Assembly: GCF_900456975.1 (NCBI RefSeq)
Contig: NZ_UGYM01000002.1
Span: 3,348,001 to 3,412,000, forward strand
Direction of reading: 5' to 3'
DNA: 64,000 nucleotides
Origin: Shewanella baltica
GTDB taxonomy: Bacteria; Pseudomonadota; Gammaproteobacteria; Enterobacterales; Shewanellaceae
Within the stretch, counting starts at the first letter, position 1. Each line of letters begins with the position of its first letter. This document shows, piece after piece, positions 29,348-38,232 of this stretch. The position numbers and the translations under genes are program-made. The notes under the pieces were generated by a model. It was not told the DNA's origin and did no database searches. It saw nothing but the letters and a program-made list of their open reading frames with translations.

Positions 29348-29698
29348 TTATACAGAGAAACTGGCACCACAGCCACAGGTCGTGGTTGCGTTAGGGTTTT
29401 TCACAAAGAAGCGAGAACCTTCGAGTCCTGAAGTGTAATCCACTTCACCACCGACTAAATATTGTAGGCTCATAGGATCGACAACCAAGAGAACGCCTTG
29501 TTTTTCTATCGTAAAATCGCCGTCATTGACCTTTTCATCAAAGGTAAAGCCGTACTGAAATCCAGAACAACCACCACCAGTCACATAGACTCGTAGCTTA
29601 AGTGCAGGATTTTGCTCTTCTTCCAGCAAACCTTTCACCTTAGCGGCTGCCGCATCGGTAAATTGGATTGGCATTGCTGTATCAGCTTGATCAGTCAT
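29348..29698 (-). CDS. erpA: Iron-sulfur cluster carrier ErpA
   Basis: A-type carrier that delivers Fe-S clusters to target enzymes such as those of isoprenoid synthesis. The three conserved cysteines are C44 in [12 protein letters not shown] and C108 and C110 in [10 protein letters not shown]. The 116 residues and the N-terminal acid stretch before [13 protein letters not shown] match ErpA rather than IscA. Its ATG overlaps the end of the upstream coiled-coil gene by eight bases, so translation of the two is coupled. Confidence 0.95.
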   Translation of the reverse strand: MTDQADTAMPIQFTDAAAAKVKGLLEEEQNPALKLRVYVTGGGCSGFQYGFTFDEKVNDGDFTIEKQGVLLVVDPMSLQYLVGGEVDYTSGLEGSRFFVKNPNATTTCGCGASFSV

Positions 29699-30494
29699 TA
29701 CTACCTCTTACATCAGTTTTCTGGGGCAAATTATCCTTTACCTGACTGTTTTGTTCAAGTATTACCCGTGGTTCTTTTTCACCCTGTAATAACTCAGGGG
29801 CACTATAGACATGTTCTGTCTGCGAATTCTTGGTCCAGCGGCTCGAAGGCACCAGCACTTTGACTTTCACTTGCTGTAAACTAAAGCCAGCAGGAACAGT
29901 GACCTTGGTATCTATGACCTGAAAATAGCGAAAATCAAATTCCAACTTAGAGCCCGTGAGTTTGTTCACACTCAAGCTAACGGATTTACCCTCCTGCACG
30001 CCAATTAATGTCAATTCGACTCGACCTTGAATCGCTTGCTTGCGCTTTTGCAGCTGAGTTAATACCAGTTTGAGATTGTACTCATCGGCTAAAACACCCG
30101 GCGTCATTTCAAGTCCGTGGATGGCGACACCTTCGGCATTATCATCCGGTGTCATAATGCTACGGTAAAACGCCAGCTCATGTTCCAATTCTTTTTGCTT
30201 TTTCATCTGCTGGCCAAACATATCTTGCATTTGGGCGTTAGCCTCACGCTCGACGGACAGCTCTAGATTTCGGGTCGCTAGTAATTGGGTCTGTGTTTCT
30301 AATTCAGCACTCAAACGTTGGGCTTTGCTGCTGATGTGTTTAACCACGGGCTCATCGCTGCTTAGTAGCAGAAAACTTATCCACGCCCCAAAAAGAATAG
30401 AAACTAACACTAAAAGCGATAAATACACTGAAGATGGACGATACTTGAGATCCATCACTTGCAGCCGATCTAGCCAACGATGATAATTTGGCAT
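29691..30494 (-). CDS. Single-pass membrane protein with coiled coil, DUF6776-like
   Basis: A 267-residue protein with one membrane segment near the N-terminus ([21 protein letters not shown], about 20-42), then a coiled coil (about 55-115, heptads in [18 protein letters not shown] and [15 protein letters not shown]), then a beta-rich C-terminal domain probably in the periplasm. It looks like the DUF6776 family; function unknown. The ATG at 30494 was chosen because AGGGG lies ten bases upstream and it removes 20 residues of non-family sequence. It precedes erpA with overlap and is divergent from the ClC gene. Confidence 0.75.
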   Translation of the reverse strand: MPNYHRWLDRLQVMDLKYRPSSVYLSLLVLVSILFGAWISFLLLSSDEPVVKHISSKAQRLSAELETQTQLLATRNLELSVEREANAQMQDMFGQQMKKQKELEHELAFYRSIMTPDDNAEGVAIHGLEMTPGVLADEYNLKLVLTQLQKRKQAIQGRVELTLIGVQEGKSVSLSVNKLTGSKLEFDFRYFQVIDTKVTVPAGFSLQQVKVKVLVPSSRWTKNSQTEHVYSAPELLQGEKEPRVILEQNSQVKDNLPQKTDVRGSND

Positions 30495-30568
30495 TAGGTA
30501 ACAGCCCCTTATATAAAATACAATCAACTCAAGAACGAGTTCGATACAATACAACTCAGGCCAATGCA

Positions 30569-32293
30569 GTGCAATTAACGATAAATAAAGTCGCTATTCA
30601 ACATGCCATAGTCACAGCCAAAAAGTATTTAACCAATGAGCTACGTGACCATTTATCCCAAGCGAGGATCAGTGCACAACTGTGCATACTTGCACTGCTG
30701 TTTGCCATTTTCGCATCCTGCGTGATCTTACTGTTTCGACTCTTGCTCGTTTGGGCCAATCATTACACCCAAATACAGGCGCTGGATTTTACGGGGAACG
30801 TCGCCGACTGGCGAGCCCTGTTACCACTTTTAGGCGCAATATTAATTTGGATTGTGGCTAAGCTAGGCTCCAAACGTTATAAGCGTATGGGAATAGCCTA
30901 TGTGTTACATAGAGTTAAACTGCACTACGGTAAAATTCCGCTGCAATCTGCCGTAGGGCAATTTTTTCAAGCATTATTCGCCCTCGGCACCAATTTCTCC
31001 GTCGGCCGTGAAGGTCCAGCCATTCATCTGGGTGCTGTCAGTGCCAGCTTTCTCGCCGAAAAATTCAATCTTCCCGATAACAGTGTGCGTATTATGTGCG
31101 CCAGTGGCATTGCCGCAGGGATTGCCGCGACCTTTAACGCGCCCTTGGCGGCAGTGATTTTTGTCCTCGAAGTGATTGTCCGCGAATATAAAGTCCATTA
31201 CTTCTTCCCGATTATGCTCTCCGCAATTTGTGGCGCGGTTTCAAGCCAATTAGTGTTTGGTAATGTGCACGAATTTGACCGTATTCAAGTGATCCACATT
31301 CCCTTAGATCACTACCCTATTCTCGCCATCGGCGGCGTGGTATTGGGCTGCGCTGCGGCGCTGTTTAATTACTCACTCTTAAAAGTCACCGCGACGGGGC
31401 AAAACTGGCCACTCATCTACCGACTATTATTGGCGGGCAGCGTCACCACACTAATCGGTCTAGTATTACCGCAAGCCCTTGGCACGGGCGATCTCGCCAT
31501 TAGCGAAGCCATTAGCCAACATCCAAACCTGTTGCTGTTAATCGCCCTATTATTTGCCAAAATCATTGCCACTATTGCAGCGATTGGCTTAGGTATTCCA
31601 GGTGGTTTGATTGGTCCACTCTATGGTATCGGCGCGCTGCTCGGCGCGATTTTGGCGCTGATCAGTGCCATCTTATTCCCGTCGATCGCTCCATATGTAG
31701 GGCTTTACACTGTGATCGGCATGACAGCCATGATGGGCGTGTGCTTAAGCGCGCCGCTGGCGGCGTTAGTCGCCCTGCTAGAAATGACCAATGATGCCAG
31801 TATTATTCTGCCGGCGATGTTTGTGACTATTCCCGCATTTTTAATTGCCTATCAAGGCTTTAAAACTAACTCTATTTTCTTTAAACAATTAGAAATCATG
31901 GGGCTAGGCTATAAAGTTGCGCCAGTAAATTTAGCGCTGCAGAAAAAAGGCGTGCGAGCCTTGATGGATAAACGCTTTGTTATCGTCAATAACAACGATG
32001 AATTGTTACTCGAAGTGCTTAAACGGGCAGAAGGTCGACCTGTGATGGTTCGCAATGCCGATGGCGTTATCGAAATGCTCAGCCTTGAAATGCAATCCTA
32101 CGATGACAGTACCACGCTATCGCGCCATCCCATGCAAGGCTTAAGCGACAGCACTACGCTCAATGAAGCCTATTTACTCTTGTCACCCAAGCGCAGCGGT
32201 GAGGTGTTTATCTATCAAGATACGCCAGATAACGTGGTCGGAGTGATCAGTTGGTCGAACCTGCAACAGGAAATTCGCTTAGGCCAAGCCTAA
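30569..32293 (+). CDS. ClC-family chloride channel or antiporter with CBS-type tail
   Basis: Membrane protein of about 574 residues: the ClC core, then a C-terminal cytoplasmic part with CBS-like features (FVIVNNNDELLLEVLKRAEGRPVMVRN). The gating motif GREGP is intact (FSVGREGPAIHLGA), as is GIPGGLIGP. The first family motif GSGIP is not recognisable (KRMGIAYVLH instead). The residue that aligns with the proton glutamate E203 of E. coli ClcA appears to be valine (FVLEVIV against FIIEEMR), as in ClC channels. No ATG exists near the N-terminus; the GTG at 30569 has AGG eight bases upstream. A TTG at 30488 would overlap the divergent gene. Confidence 0.88.
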   Translation: MQLTINKVAIQHAIVTAKKYLTNELRDHLSQARISAQLCILALLFAIFASCVILLFRLLLVWANHYTQIQALDFTGNVADWRALLPLLGAILIWIVAKLGSKRYKRMGIAYVLHRVKLHYGKIPLQSAVGQFFQALFALGTNFSVGREGPAIHLGAVSASFLAEKFNLPDNSVRIMCASGIAAGIAATFNAPLAAVIFVLEVIVREYKVHYFFPIMLSAICGAVSSQLVFGNVHEFDRIQVIHIPLDHYPILAIGGVVLGCAAALFNYSLLKVTATGQNWPLIYRLLLAGSVTTLIGLVLPQALGTGDLAISEAISQHPNLLLLIALLFAKIIATIAAIGLGIPGGLIGPLYGIGALLGAILALISAILFPSIAPYVGLYTVIGMTAMMGVCLSAPLAALVALLEMTNDASIILPAMFVTIPAFLIAYQGFKTNSIFFKQLEIMGLGYKVAPVNLALQKKGVRALMDKRFVIVNNNDELLLEVLKRAEGRPVMVRNADGVIEMLSLEMQSYDDSTTLSRHPMQGLSDSTTLNEAYLLLSPKRSGEVFIYQDTPDNVVGVISWSNLQQEIRLGQA

Positions 32294-32295
32294 CG

Positions 32296-32380
32296 TCAAT
32301 TTAAAACCTGATATCAATTTAAAATCTGATAGTGATGCAAAACCTAGTATTGATGCCAAACCTTGATACCAAACCTAAGG
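32296..32380. repeat. Degenerate 18-base tandem repeat between the ClC gene and pyrB
   Basis: Units: TCAATTTAAAACCTGATA (32296), TCAATTTAAAATCTGATA (32314), GTGATGCAAAACCTAGTA (32332), TTGATGCCAAACCTTGATA (32350) and a partial CCAAACCTAAGG (32369). The first two differ at one base of 18. The array begins three bases after the stop codon of the ClC gene and ends about 175 bases before the pyrB start. Confidence 0.7.
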
Positions 32381-32556
32381 CGGCAGATTAAAAGCTTTGG
32401 GCTTCATCGCAAAAATCTAACACAGTGGCAATGTGGCTATTTCGTTGCCCCTGTGCTTCTGCTACAATCGCGCCTCAGCCACCCTACATAACATCAGGGC
32501 AGATAAGCGCGATACCGCAGCTTAAAATGCCCCCTAGCAAATTGGAAAACAGGCTG

Positions 32557-33576
32557 ATGAATCAGTTCGAAGGATCCCATATCCTCTCCGTAAACCAGTT
32601 AGATCTTGACTCAATCCAAACTATTTTTAATGTCGCTAGCCGCATGATGCCCTATGCACTTCGAGAGAAGCGCAATAATGTGCTCGATGGCGCCATTTTA
32701 GGTAACCTGTTTTTCGAACCCAGTACCCGTACCCGCGTAAGTTTTGGCTGTGCCTTTAACTTACTTGGCGGCCATGTGCGTGAAACCACAGGTATGGCTT
32801 CATCGTCTTTATCTAAGGGTGAATCCCTGTACGATACGGCGCGCGTGTTATCCACTTATTCCGATGTGATTGCCATGCGCCATCCAGACTCTTATTCAGT
32901 GAAAGAGTTTGCCGAAGGCAGCCGCGTCCCAGTGATCAACGGTGGCGATGGTTCGAACGAACATCCGACCCAAGCTCTACTCGATTTATACACTATCCAA
33001 AAAGAACTCAAATGTGCCGGCCGCGGTATCGATGGCATGCACATAGCAATGGTCGGCGACTTAAAATTTGGCCGCACTGTGCATTCACTATCACGCTTAC
33101 TCTGCATGTATAAGAACATCAGTTTCACACTGATTTCACCTGCTGAATTAGCGATGCCTGATTATGTGATCTCCGACATTGAAAATGCTGGCCATAGCAT
33201 CAAAATAACCGACCAGCTTGAAGGCCATTTAGATAAAGCAGATATTCTGTATCTCACTCGCATTCAGGAAGAACGCTTCCCTTCACAGGAAGAAGCGAAT
33301 AAGTATCGCGGCAAGTTCCGCTTAAATCGCAGTATTTACACTCAACATTGCAAATCTAACACTGTCATTATGCATCCGCTTCCAAGGGATTCACGCGCGC
33401 AAGCCAATGAGTTAGATAATGATTTGAACAGCCACCCTAATCTCGCCATCTTCAGACAGGCGGATAATGGGCTGTTAATTCGCATGGCTTTGTTTGCATT
33501 GACACTCGGCGTTGATCATCAACTCGAAAAATATGAGTGTCCGGTTAATTGGTATTCACGTAAAGCCGATCGCTAG
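32557..33576 (+). CDS. pyrB: Aspartate carbamoyltransferase
   Basis: Joins carbamoyl phosphate and aspartate, the first committed step of pyrimidine synthesis. From ATG 32557 the protein has 339 residues. The carbamoyl-phosphate loop STRTR (56-60), the HPTQALLDLY stretch and the HPLPR loop are all present. It is longer than E. coli PyrB (311) and no regulatory pyrI follows, so it is probably of the class active without PyrI; that is inference. The start is uncertain (only AGG close by); an ATG at 32524 would add 11 residues. Confidence 0.93.
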   Translation: MNQFEGSHILSVNQLDLDSIQTIFNVASRMMPYALREKRNNVLDGAILGNLFFEPSTRTRVSFGCAFNLLGGHVRETTGMASSSLSKGESLYDTARVLSTYSDVIAMRHPDSYSVKEFAEGSRVPVINGGDGSNEHPTQALLDLYTIQKELKCAGRGIDGMHIAMVGDLKFGRTVHSLSRLLCMYKNISFTLISPAELAMPDYVISDIENAGHSIKITDQLEGHLDKADILYLTRIQEERFPSQEEANKYRGKFRLNRSIYTQHCKSNTVIMHPLPRDSRAQANELDNDLNSHPNLAIFRQADNGLLIRMALFALTLGVDHQLEKYECPVNWYSRKADR

Positions 33577-33602
33577 TTGGCTACAGACTTTAAGGACTAA
33601 AC

Positions 33603-34895
33603 ATGACCCGTTCCGAAGCGCTATTTGAACAGGCTAAAAAAACCATCCCCGGCGGCGTTAACTCTCCGGTTCGTGCATTTAATGGTGTAGGCGGTTCACC
33701 CCTGTTTATTGAAAAAGCAAACGGCGCTTATATTTACGATGCCGATGGCAAAGCTTATATCGACTATGTCGGTTCTTGGGGCCCAATGATCCTCGGCCAC
33801 AATCACCCTAAAATCCGTGCTGCAGTATTAGCGGCGGTGGAAAATGGCTTGTCTTTTGGCGCACCAACAGAACTTGAAGTTCAAATGGCCGAGAAAGTCA
33901 TCTCTATGGTGCCTTCTATCGAGCAAGTTCGTATGGTGAGTTCAGGCACTGAAGCTACTATGAGCGCTATTCGTTTAGCACGCGGTTTTACTAATCGTGA
34001 CAAGATCTTAAAATTCGAAGGTTGTTACCACGGCCATGCGGATTGCCTGTTAGTTAAGGCAGGTTCTGGCGCACTAACTTTAGGCCAACCTAGCTCACCC
34101 GGTATTCCAGAAGATTTCGCCAAGCACACCTTAACGGCTGTGTATAACGACTTAGATTCTGTCAGAACCCTGTTCGAGCAGTATCCAACTGACATTTCTT
34201 GCATCATCATCGAGCCCGTTGCTGGCAACATGAACTGTATTCCACCTATCCCAGGTTTCCTTCAAGGTCTGCGTGATATTTGTGACGAGTTCGGTGCCTT
34301 AATGATCATCGACGAAGTGATGACAGGGTTCCGCGTATCACAAAGCGGCGCTCAAGGTTACTACGGCGTCACACCTGACTTGACCACGCTGGGTAAAGTG
34401 ATTGGTGGCGGTATGCCAGTGGGTGCCTTCGGTGGCCGTAAAGATGTGATGCAGTTTATCGCGCCTACGGGTCCGGTTTACCAAGCGGGAACGTTATCTG
34501 GTAACCCAATTGCGATGTCAGCAGGTTTGGCGCAAATGGAAGCCCTGTGTGAAGAAGGTCTGTACGAAGAGCTAAGCGCAAAAACCAAACGTATTGCAGA
34601 AGGTTTTAAAGCGGCAGCTGACAAGCACGGTATTCCAATGGCGATCAACTATGTTGGCGGCATGTTCGGTTTCTTCTTCACAGAACAACCGGAAATCACC
34701 CGTTTTGACCAAGTGACCCAATGTAATATTGAGCAGTTCCGTATTTTCTACCACGGTATGTTAGATGAAGGCGTGTACTTGGCACCTAGCGCTTATGAAG
34801 CCGGTTTCCTGTCTATGGCCCATGGCGAAGAAGAAATGCGCTTGACCTTAGAAGCGGCTGACCGCGTATTAGCGAGCATGAAAGCGGCAAGCTAA
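33603..34895 (+). CDS. hemL: Glutamate-1-semialdehyde 2,1-aminomutase
   Basis: PLP enzyme that turns glutamate-1-semialdehyde into 5-aminolevulinate, the precursor of all haems. The PLP lysine is K265 in [16 protein letters not shown], with the PLP-contacting stretch [10 protein letters not shown] and the phosphate loop [16 protein letters not shown] upstream. The 430 residues match the C5-pathway enzyme. Shewanella needs haem for its many cytochromes, so this is a core gene. It lies 26 bases after pyrB and ends before a terminator. Confidence 0.97.
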   Translation: MTRSEALFEQAKKTIPGGVNSPVRAFNGVGGSPLFIEKANGAYIYDADGKAYIDYVGSWGPMILGHNHPKIRAAVLAAVENGLSFGAPTELEVQMAEKVISMVPSIEQVRMVSSGTEATMSAIRLARGFTNRDKILKFEGCYHGHADCLLVKAGSGALTLGQPSSPGIPEDFAKHTLTAVYNDLDSVRTLFEQYPTDISCIIIEPVAGNMNCIPPIPGFLQGLRDICDEFGALMIIDEVMTGFRVSQSGAQGYYGVTPDLTTLGKVIGGGMPVGAFGGRKDVMQFIAPTGPVYQAGTLSGNPIAMSAGLAQMEALCEEGLYEELSAKTKRIAEGFKAAADKHGIPMAINYVGGMFGFFFTEQPEITRFDQVTQCNIEQFRIFYHGMLDEGVYLAPSAYEAGFLSMAHGEEEMRLTLEAADRVLASMKAAS

Positions 34896-34930
34896 ACCTA
34901 GATTTTAGGGTTACTGCAGCTTAAAAATAA

Positions 34931-34960
34931 CAAAGGGACGCAATAGCGTCCCTTTGCTTT
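34931..34960 (+). terminator. Terminator after hemL
   Basis: CAAAGGGACGC (34931-34941) pairs with GCGTCCCTTTG (34946-34956) around AATA, followed by CTTT. The T run is short, but the stem is perfect and 36 bases past the stop. Confidence 0.8.
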
Positions 34961-35008
34961 ACTGAGATTTAGCTAGCCTTACTTCGATTCAGTTAGCTTT
35001 GTTTAACG

Positions 35009-35206
35009 TTAGTAGCTATCAGACTTTTTAGAACCTAAAGCCGATTTAAATATTATCGCTGCCACGACCAGCTGTATGGTCAAATTGATATGCTCAATGG
35101 CGAGCTCAGGCTGACTCATCACACCCAGCGCAAAAAGCTGCTTGCCCGAATACGTTAACCAAACCAGTGAGCCTAAAAGCAAAAGGCTCCGAATAACAAA
35201 TGTCAT
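35009..35206 (-). CDS. Small two-helix membrane protein
   Basis: A 65-residue protein with two hydrophobic segments (about 3-21 and 41-55) and a charged C-terminus (KSALGSKKSDSY). No family recognised. A good ribosome site, GGAG nine bases before the ATG, supports it as real. It is transcribed alone on the minus strand between hemL and nhaD, its 3' end facing hemL. Confidence 0.6.
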   Translation of the reverse strand: MTFVIRSLLLLGSLVWLTYSGKQLFALGVMSQPELAIEHINLTIQLVVAAIIFKSALGSKKSDSY

Positions 35207-35757
35207 TTACATCTACTCCAAAAACACAACATCCCGTGTTAACACAATATCCTGTGCCCAGATAAGAAAACAGCCACAAGATAGCGCTCACTTTGTATCC
35301 AGTCAAGATTTTGGCAAAGACATTTTTGTGACACGCGAATCAATTAAGCCATTAAGGTCAATAACAGGGGAAAGTGTGGAAAAACGACTCCACTTTGGCC
35401 TCAGCATTCATGGATCTCTTGCTGAACAAAAATTAATTGAAGGATCGACAAACTGACTGCTTAGACTTTAATCGTAGATCTCACTTTTAACGCGGTAATC
35501 AAATCAAACAATATAGTCAATCACACTAACAAAAATCAAAGTGCCGATATATAAAACCAGTTTATCGCTAAAATGCATGGGATCAACATCACAAAGCAGC
35601 AGTAAATTGAGTCACAGCTAACAGTTGCGTTCTTTAGCCCATTATGTTCTGATCCGCACGCGCTAACACGGCTAGCTTAATTCAGCCTTGATATGCTCAA
35701 TCTTTAGGTTGACTCAAGTCGCCCTACGACATTAAAACAGCAGTTGGAATTGCAGTT
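35207..35757. other. Spacer between the small membrane protein and nhaD
   Basis: This 551-base stretch is AT-rich and I see no convincing gene, hairpin or repeat. It must hold the nhaD promoter; TTGACT at 35709 and a weak -10 region are possible but not convincing. A 104-codon open frame at 35142-35456 has no ribosome site or family resemblance and overlaps the small membrane protein gene. Confidence 0.5.
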
Positions 35758-37005
35758 ATGTTAAATACCTTTCTCATCATACTGGCCGTGCTCGCATTGC
35801 TCAGTATTATTTTCGAAGAAGTGACCCACCTTAATAAAGCAAAAACCACCTTATTCTTTGGCTGTATCTCTTGGGTAGCGCTGTTTATGGCTGCTGGAGA
35901 ACCGGCCAATGAGAAACTCGTTGCCCATCAACTCAATGAAAATTTGCTCGAAATTGCCACACTCTGGCTCTTTCTGATGTCGACCATGACCTTCGTCGCG
36001 TACTTGAACGCTAAAGGCATGATCCAAATCATGGTGCAAAAGCTGTTCCCGCAGAAAGTATCGGTGCGCATGTTGATGATCCAAGTTGCCCTGTTCGCAC
36101 TCGTGCTCTCGGCATTTTGTGATAACGTCACCGCGACGTTAGTGTCATTAGGCTTATTAACCACCTTTAAACTCGACAAGCAAATGCGCCGCAGAATGGC
36201 AGTGTTGATTATCTTCGCAGTGAACTCAGGCGGTGTCGCTTTGATCACCGGCGATGTGACAACATTGATGATCTTCTTAGGCGGCCATGTGCATATGTCC
36301 GAACTGCTGATGTTGTTTATCCCATCGGCCGTGAGCGTGATTTTGTTGGCAACCCTGTTCTCACTCAAAGCCGAAGGCGTGGTGAGCACGACACCCATCA
36401 AACACACCTATCAAACCGTTGATGTCATGATTGCCCTCGTGTTCTTCTGCACGATTTTAATGACCATGTTACTGAACATATTGTTTGGTATCCCGCCAGT
36501 GCTGACCTTCCTAACGGGTCTGTCAATCATGTTCCTGATTGGCCATACCACACGTAGCGATAAAGAAGAAATCAAAATCCTTGAGTATATTCGCCAAGTT
36601 GAATACGACACCCTGTTGTTCTTCTTAGGTATTTTGCTGCTCGTGGGTATGCTTAAAGAAATCGGCACCTTAGACATGCTGACCGAAGCTTATACTATGT
36701 TTAATCCAAACATCTCTAACTTCGTCACAGGTATCGGCTCAGCCTTGATTGATAACGTGCCATTAACAGCGGCATTGTTAAAAGCAAGCCCTGTCCTGAA
36801 TACTCCAGAATGGCTTGGCTTAACCTATAGCGTTGGCGTAGGTGGCTCACTGCTGATTATCGGTTCTGCATCGGGTATTGTAGCCATGAGTAAAGTGAAA
36901 GAACTGACGTTTGTGAGTTATTTAAAATACGTTCCAGCACTTTTCCTTTGCTACAGCGTAGGTTACGCACTAACCCTATTCTTAGCCTACAGACTGTTTG
37001 ATTAA
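35758..37005 (+). CDS. nhaD: Na+/H+ antiporter NhaD
   Basis: Inner-membrane antiporter of the NhaD/IT superfamily. The 415 residues have about 12 membrane segments. Typical stretches are ALVLSAFCDNVTATLVSLGLL (about 116-136), FAVNSGGVALITGDVTTLMIF (about 154-175) and IGSALIDNVPLTAALL (about 322-337), where paired polar and acidic residues within helices serve ion binding. It differs in family from NhaA at 711-1880; Vibrio NhaD works best at alkaline pH, which is known from relatives. It is transcribed alone and ends at a terminator. Confidence 0.93.
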   Translation: MLNTFLIILAVLALLSIIFEEVTHLNKAKTTLFFGCISWVALFMAAGEPANEKLVAHQLNENLLEIATLWLFLMSTMTFVAYLNAKGMIQIMVQKLFPQKVSVRMLMIQVALFALVLSAFCDNVTATLVSLGLLTTFKLDKQMRRRMAVLIIFAVNSGGVALITGDVTTLMIFLGGHVHMSELLMLFIPSAVSVILLATLFSLKAEGVVSTTPIKHTYQTVDVMIALVFFCTILMTMLLNILFGIPPVLTFLTGLSIMFLIGHTTRSDKEEIKILEYIRQVEYDTLLFFLGILLLVGMLKEIGTLDMLTEAYTMFNPNISNFVTGIGSALIDNVPLTAALLKASPVLNTPEWLGLTYSVGVGGSLLIIGSASGIVAMSKVKELTFVSYLKYVPALFLCYSVGYALTLFLAYRLFD

Positions 37006-37024
37006 GTTGAGATTTATTAAGATC

Positions 37025-37050
37025 AAAAAAGGCGCCTAGGCGCCTTTTTC
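37025..37050. terminator. Terminator between nhaD and gspB
   Basis: AAAAAAGGCGCC and GGCGCCTTTTT form a near-perfect palindrome around TA at 37025-37049. It lies between convergent genes and can serve both strands. Confidence 0.88.
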
Positions 37051-37113
37051 ATTTCTACTCTTTAGCTATGACTAGCACAGATAACCGCTAGCATGGCTTG
37101 TTGAAATGCCTGA

Positions 37114-38232
37114 TTAGATTGCAGGTACTTTAAACTGGGTACCTTGAATATCTAACACTATGTCCCGTGGACGAATGGAGATAATCTTCAGCTTACCCGC
37201 AATCATATCCCCTTCCTGCAACTCTGCACCGTCCACATTCAGCCACCTTTGAGTCGGATCGCTGGAATAAACATGGGCGACAATATTAAATTCAGGCACT
37301 TGTAATTGCAGCCCAGCAGGTAGTTGACCGTATTTAGGGATATCATCCGCAGCCGTTTTAGGAATAGGATCTAATTTAGCTTCAGTGACATTTGTCTCCG
37401 CCGCATTGGTGTATTCCACATCCTTTAGCGCACTTTGAAAGGAAGCCACTAACTTATCTTCATCGCGACTTTTGTTGGTTTCTAAACCGACATCTTCCGC
37501 CGCAGCACTGACTTGCTGACGCAGCGCCTCAAGACTCGCAAGACCCGACTCATTGGCATTAGCGCCCAACATCATAGGTTGCTGTGTTTGCGTGTCTGTA
37601 GACATAGAAGCAACTTCGCGACTTGCTGCGTCCACTTGGGCTGACGTCGACATATAGTCTCCATAACTGGAATCGCTATTATTCGGATCGCTGTTGTTAG
37701 GAACACTATTTTTAGGAACATTGTAACTTTGAACAGCATTGCTGTTCATATTCGCGCTAGAAGCCTGAGCCGAGTTTGCTAAAGCCCCGCCCTGATATTG
37801 CGATGATGCAGTTAACTCGGGCAAAGTCTGTGCCCGAGGCAGCGCCACTTTTCCTGCGAGTCGAACACCTGTATTAGCACTGCCCTCAGATTGCGGCTGA
37901 GCAACCGATTCTGTCGAGACAGTCTGAAGCTCACTTTTAGCCACTGTCGAAGCTGGTAATGAAGATGCAGTTGGTGGCAATACCTTTGCCACTGCCACAT
38001 TATTAGTTGAAGCATGCTCGGTTGAAATATGTCGAGTTTGGTCCCAAACACTTAATCCCCAAGCGACGCCAATTCCGGCGGCGACTGCGACGACAAGTAA
38101 GGACAGCTTGCCTATCGGCACGCCAGATTTACGTGGCTGTGGGTAATTCGCCCTTGGCGTCATCACGGCATCGGGTAAAGGCGATTGTTGCTGTTGTTTA
38201 TTGCGGGTCACGGCATCGAGTAAAATGGACAT
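37114..38232 (-). CDS. gspB: GspB/ExeB, type II secretion assembly protein
   Basis: A 372-residue inner-membrane protein. It has a cytoplasmic N-terminus, one membrane helix (about 42-63, KLSLLVVAVAAGIGVAWGLSVW), a long low-complexity linker rich in S, N, A and T, and the C-terminal GspB domain (about 300-372, LPAGLQLQVPEFNIVAHVYSSDPTQRWLNV). In Aeromonas, ExeA and ExeB together insert the secretin ExeD into the wall. The linker has a five-residue repeat at 37669-37728. The start codon overlaps the end of gspA by one base, so they are one operon. Confidence 0.92.
   Translation of the reverse strand: MSILLDAVTRNKQQQQSPLPDAVMTPRANYPQPRKSGVPIGKLSLLVVAVAAGIGVAWGLSVWDQTRHISTEHASTNNVAVAKVLPPTASSLPASTVAKSELQTVSTESVAQPQSEGSANTGVRLAGKVALPRAQTLPELTASSQYQGGALANSAQASSANMNSNAVQSYNVPKNSVPNNSDPNNSDSSYGDYMSTSAQVDAASREVASMSTDTQTQQPMMLGANANESGLASLEALRQQVSAAAEDVGLETNKSRDEDKLVASFQSALKDVEYTNAAETNVTEAKLDPIPKTAADDIPKYGQLPAGLQLQVPEFNIVAHVYSSDPTQRWLNVDGAELQEGDMIAGKLKIISIRPRDIVLDIQGTQFKVPAI
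37669..37728 (-). repeat. Four 15-base units inside the gspB linker
   Basis: Plus-strand units GGAATCGCTATTATT, CGGATCGCTGTTGTT, AGGAACACTATTTTT and AGGAACATTGTAACT encode NVPKN, SVPNN, SDPNN and a related last unit in the linker. The period of 15 keeps the frame, so change in copy number would lengthen or shorten the linker without breaking the protein. Confidence 0.7.

Noticed and set aside
35142..35456. Open frame of 104 codons between the small membrane protein and nhaD
   Set aside because: No ribosome site, no recognisable family, poor composition for a protein, and it overlaps the better supported minus-strand gene at 35009-35206.
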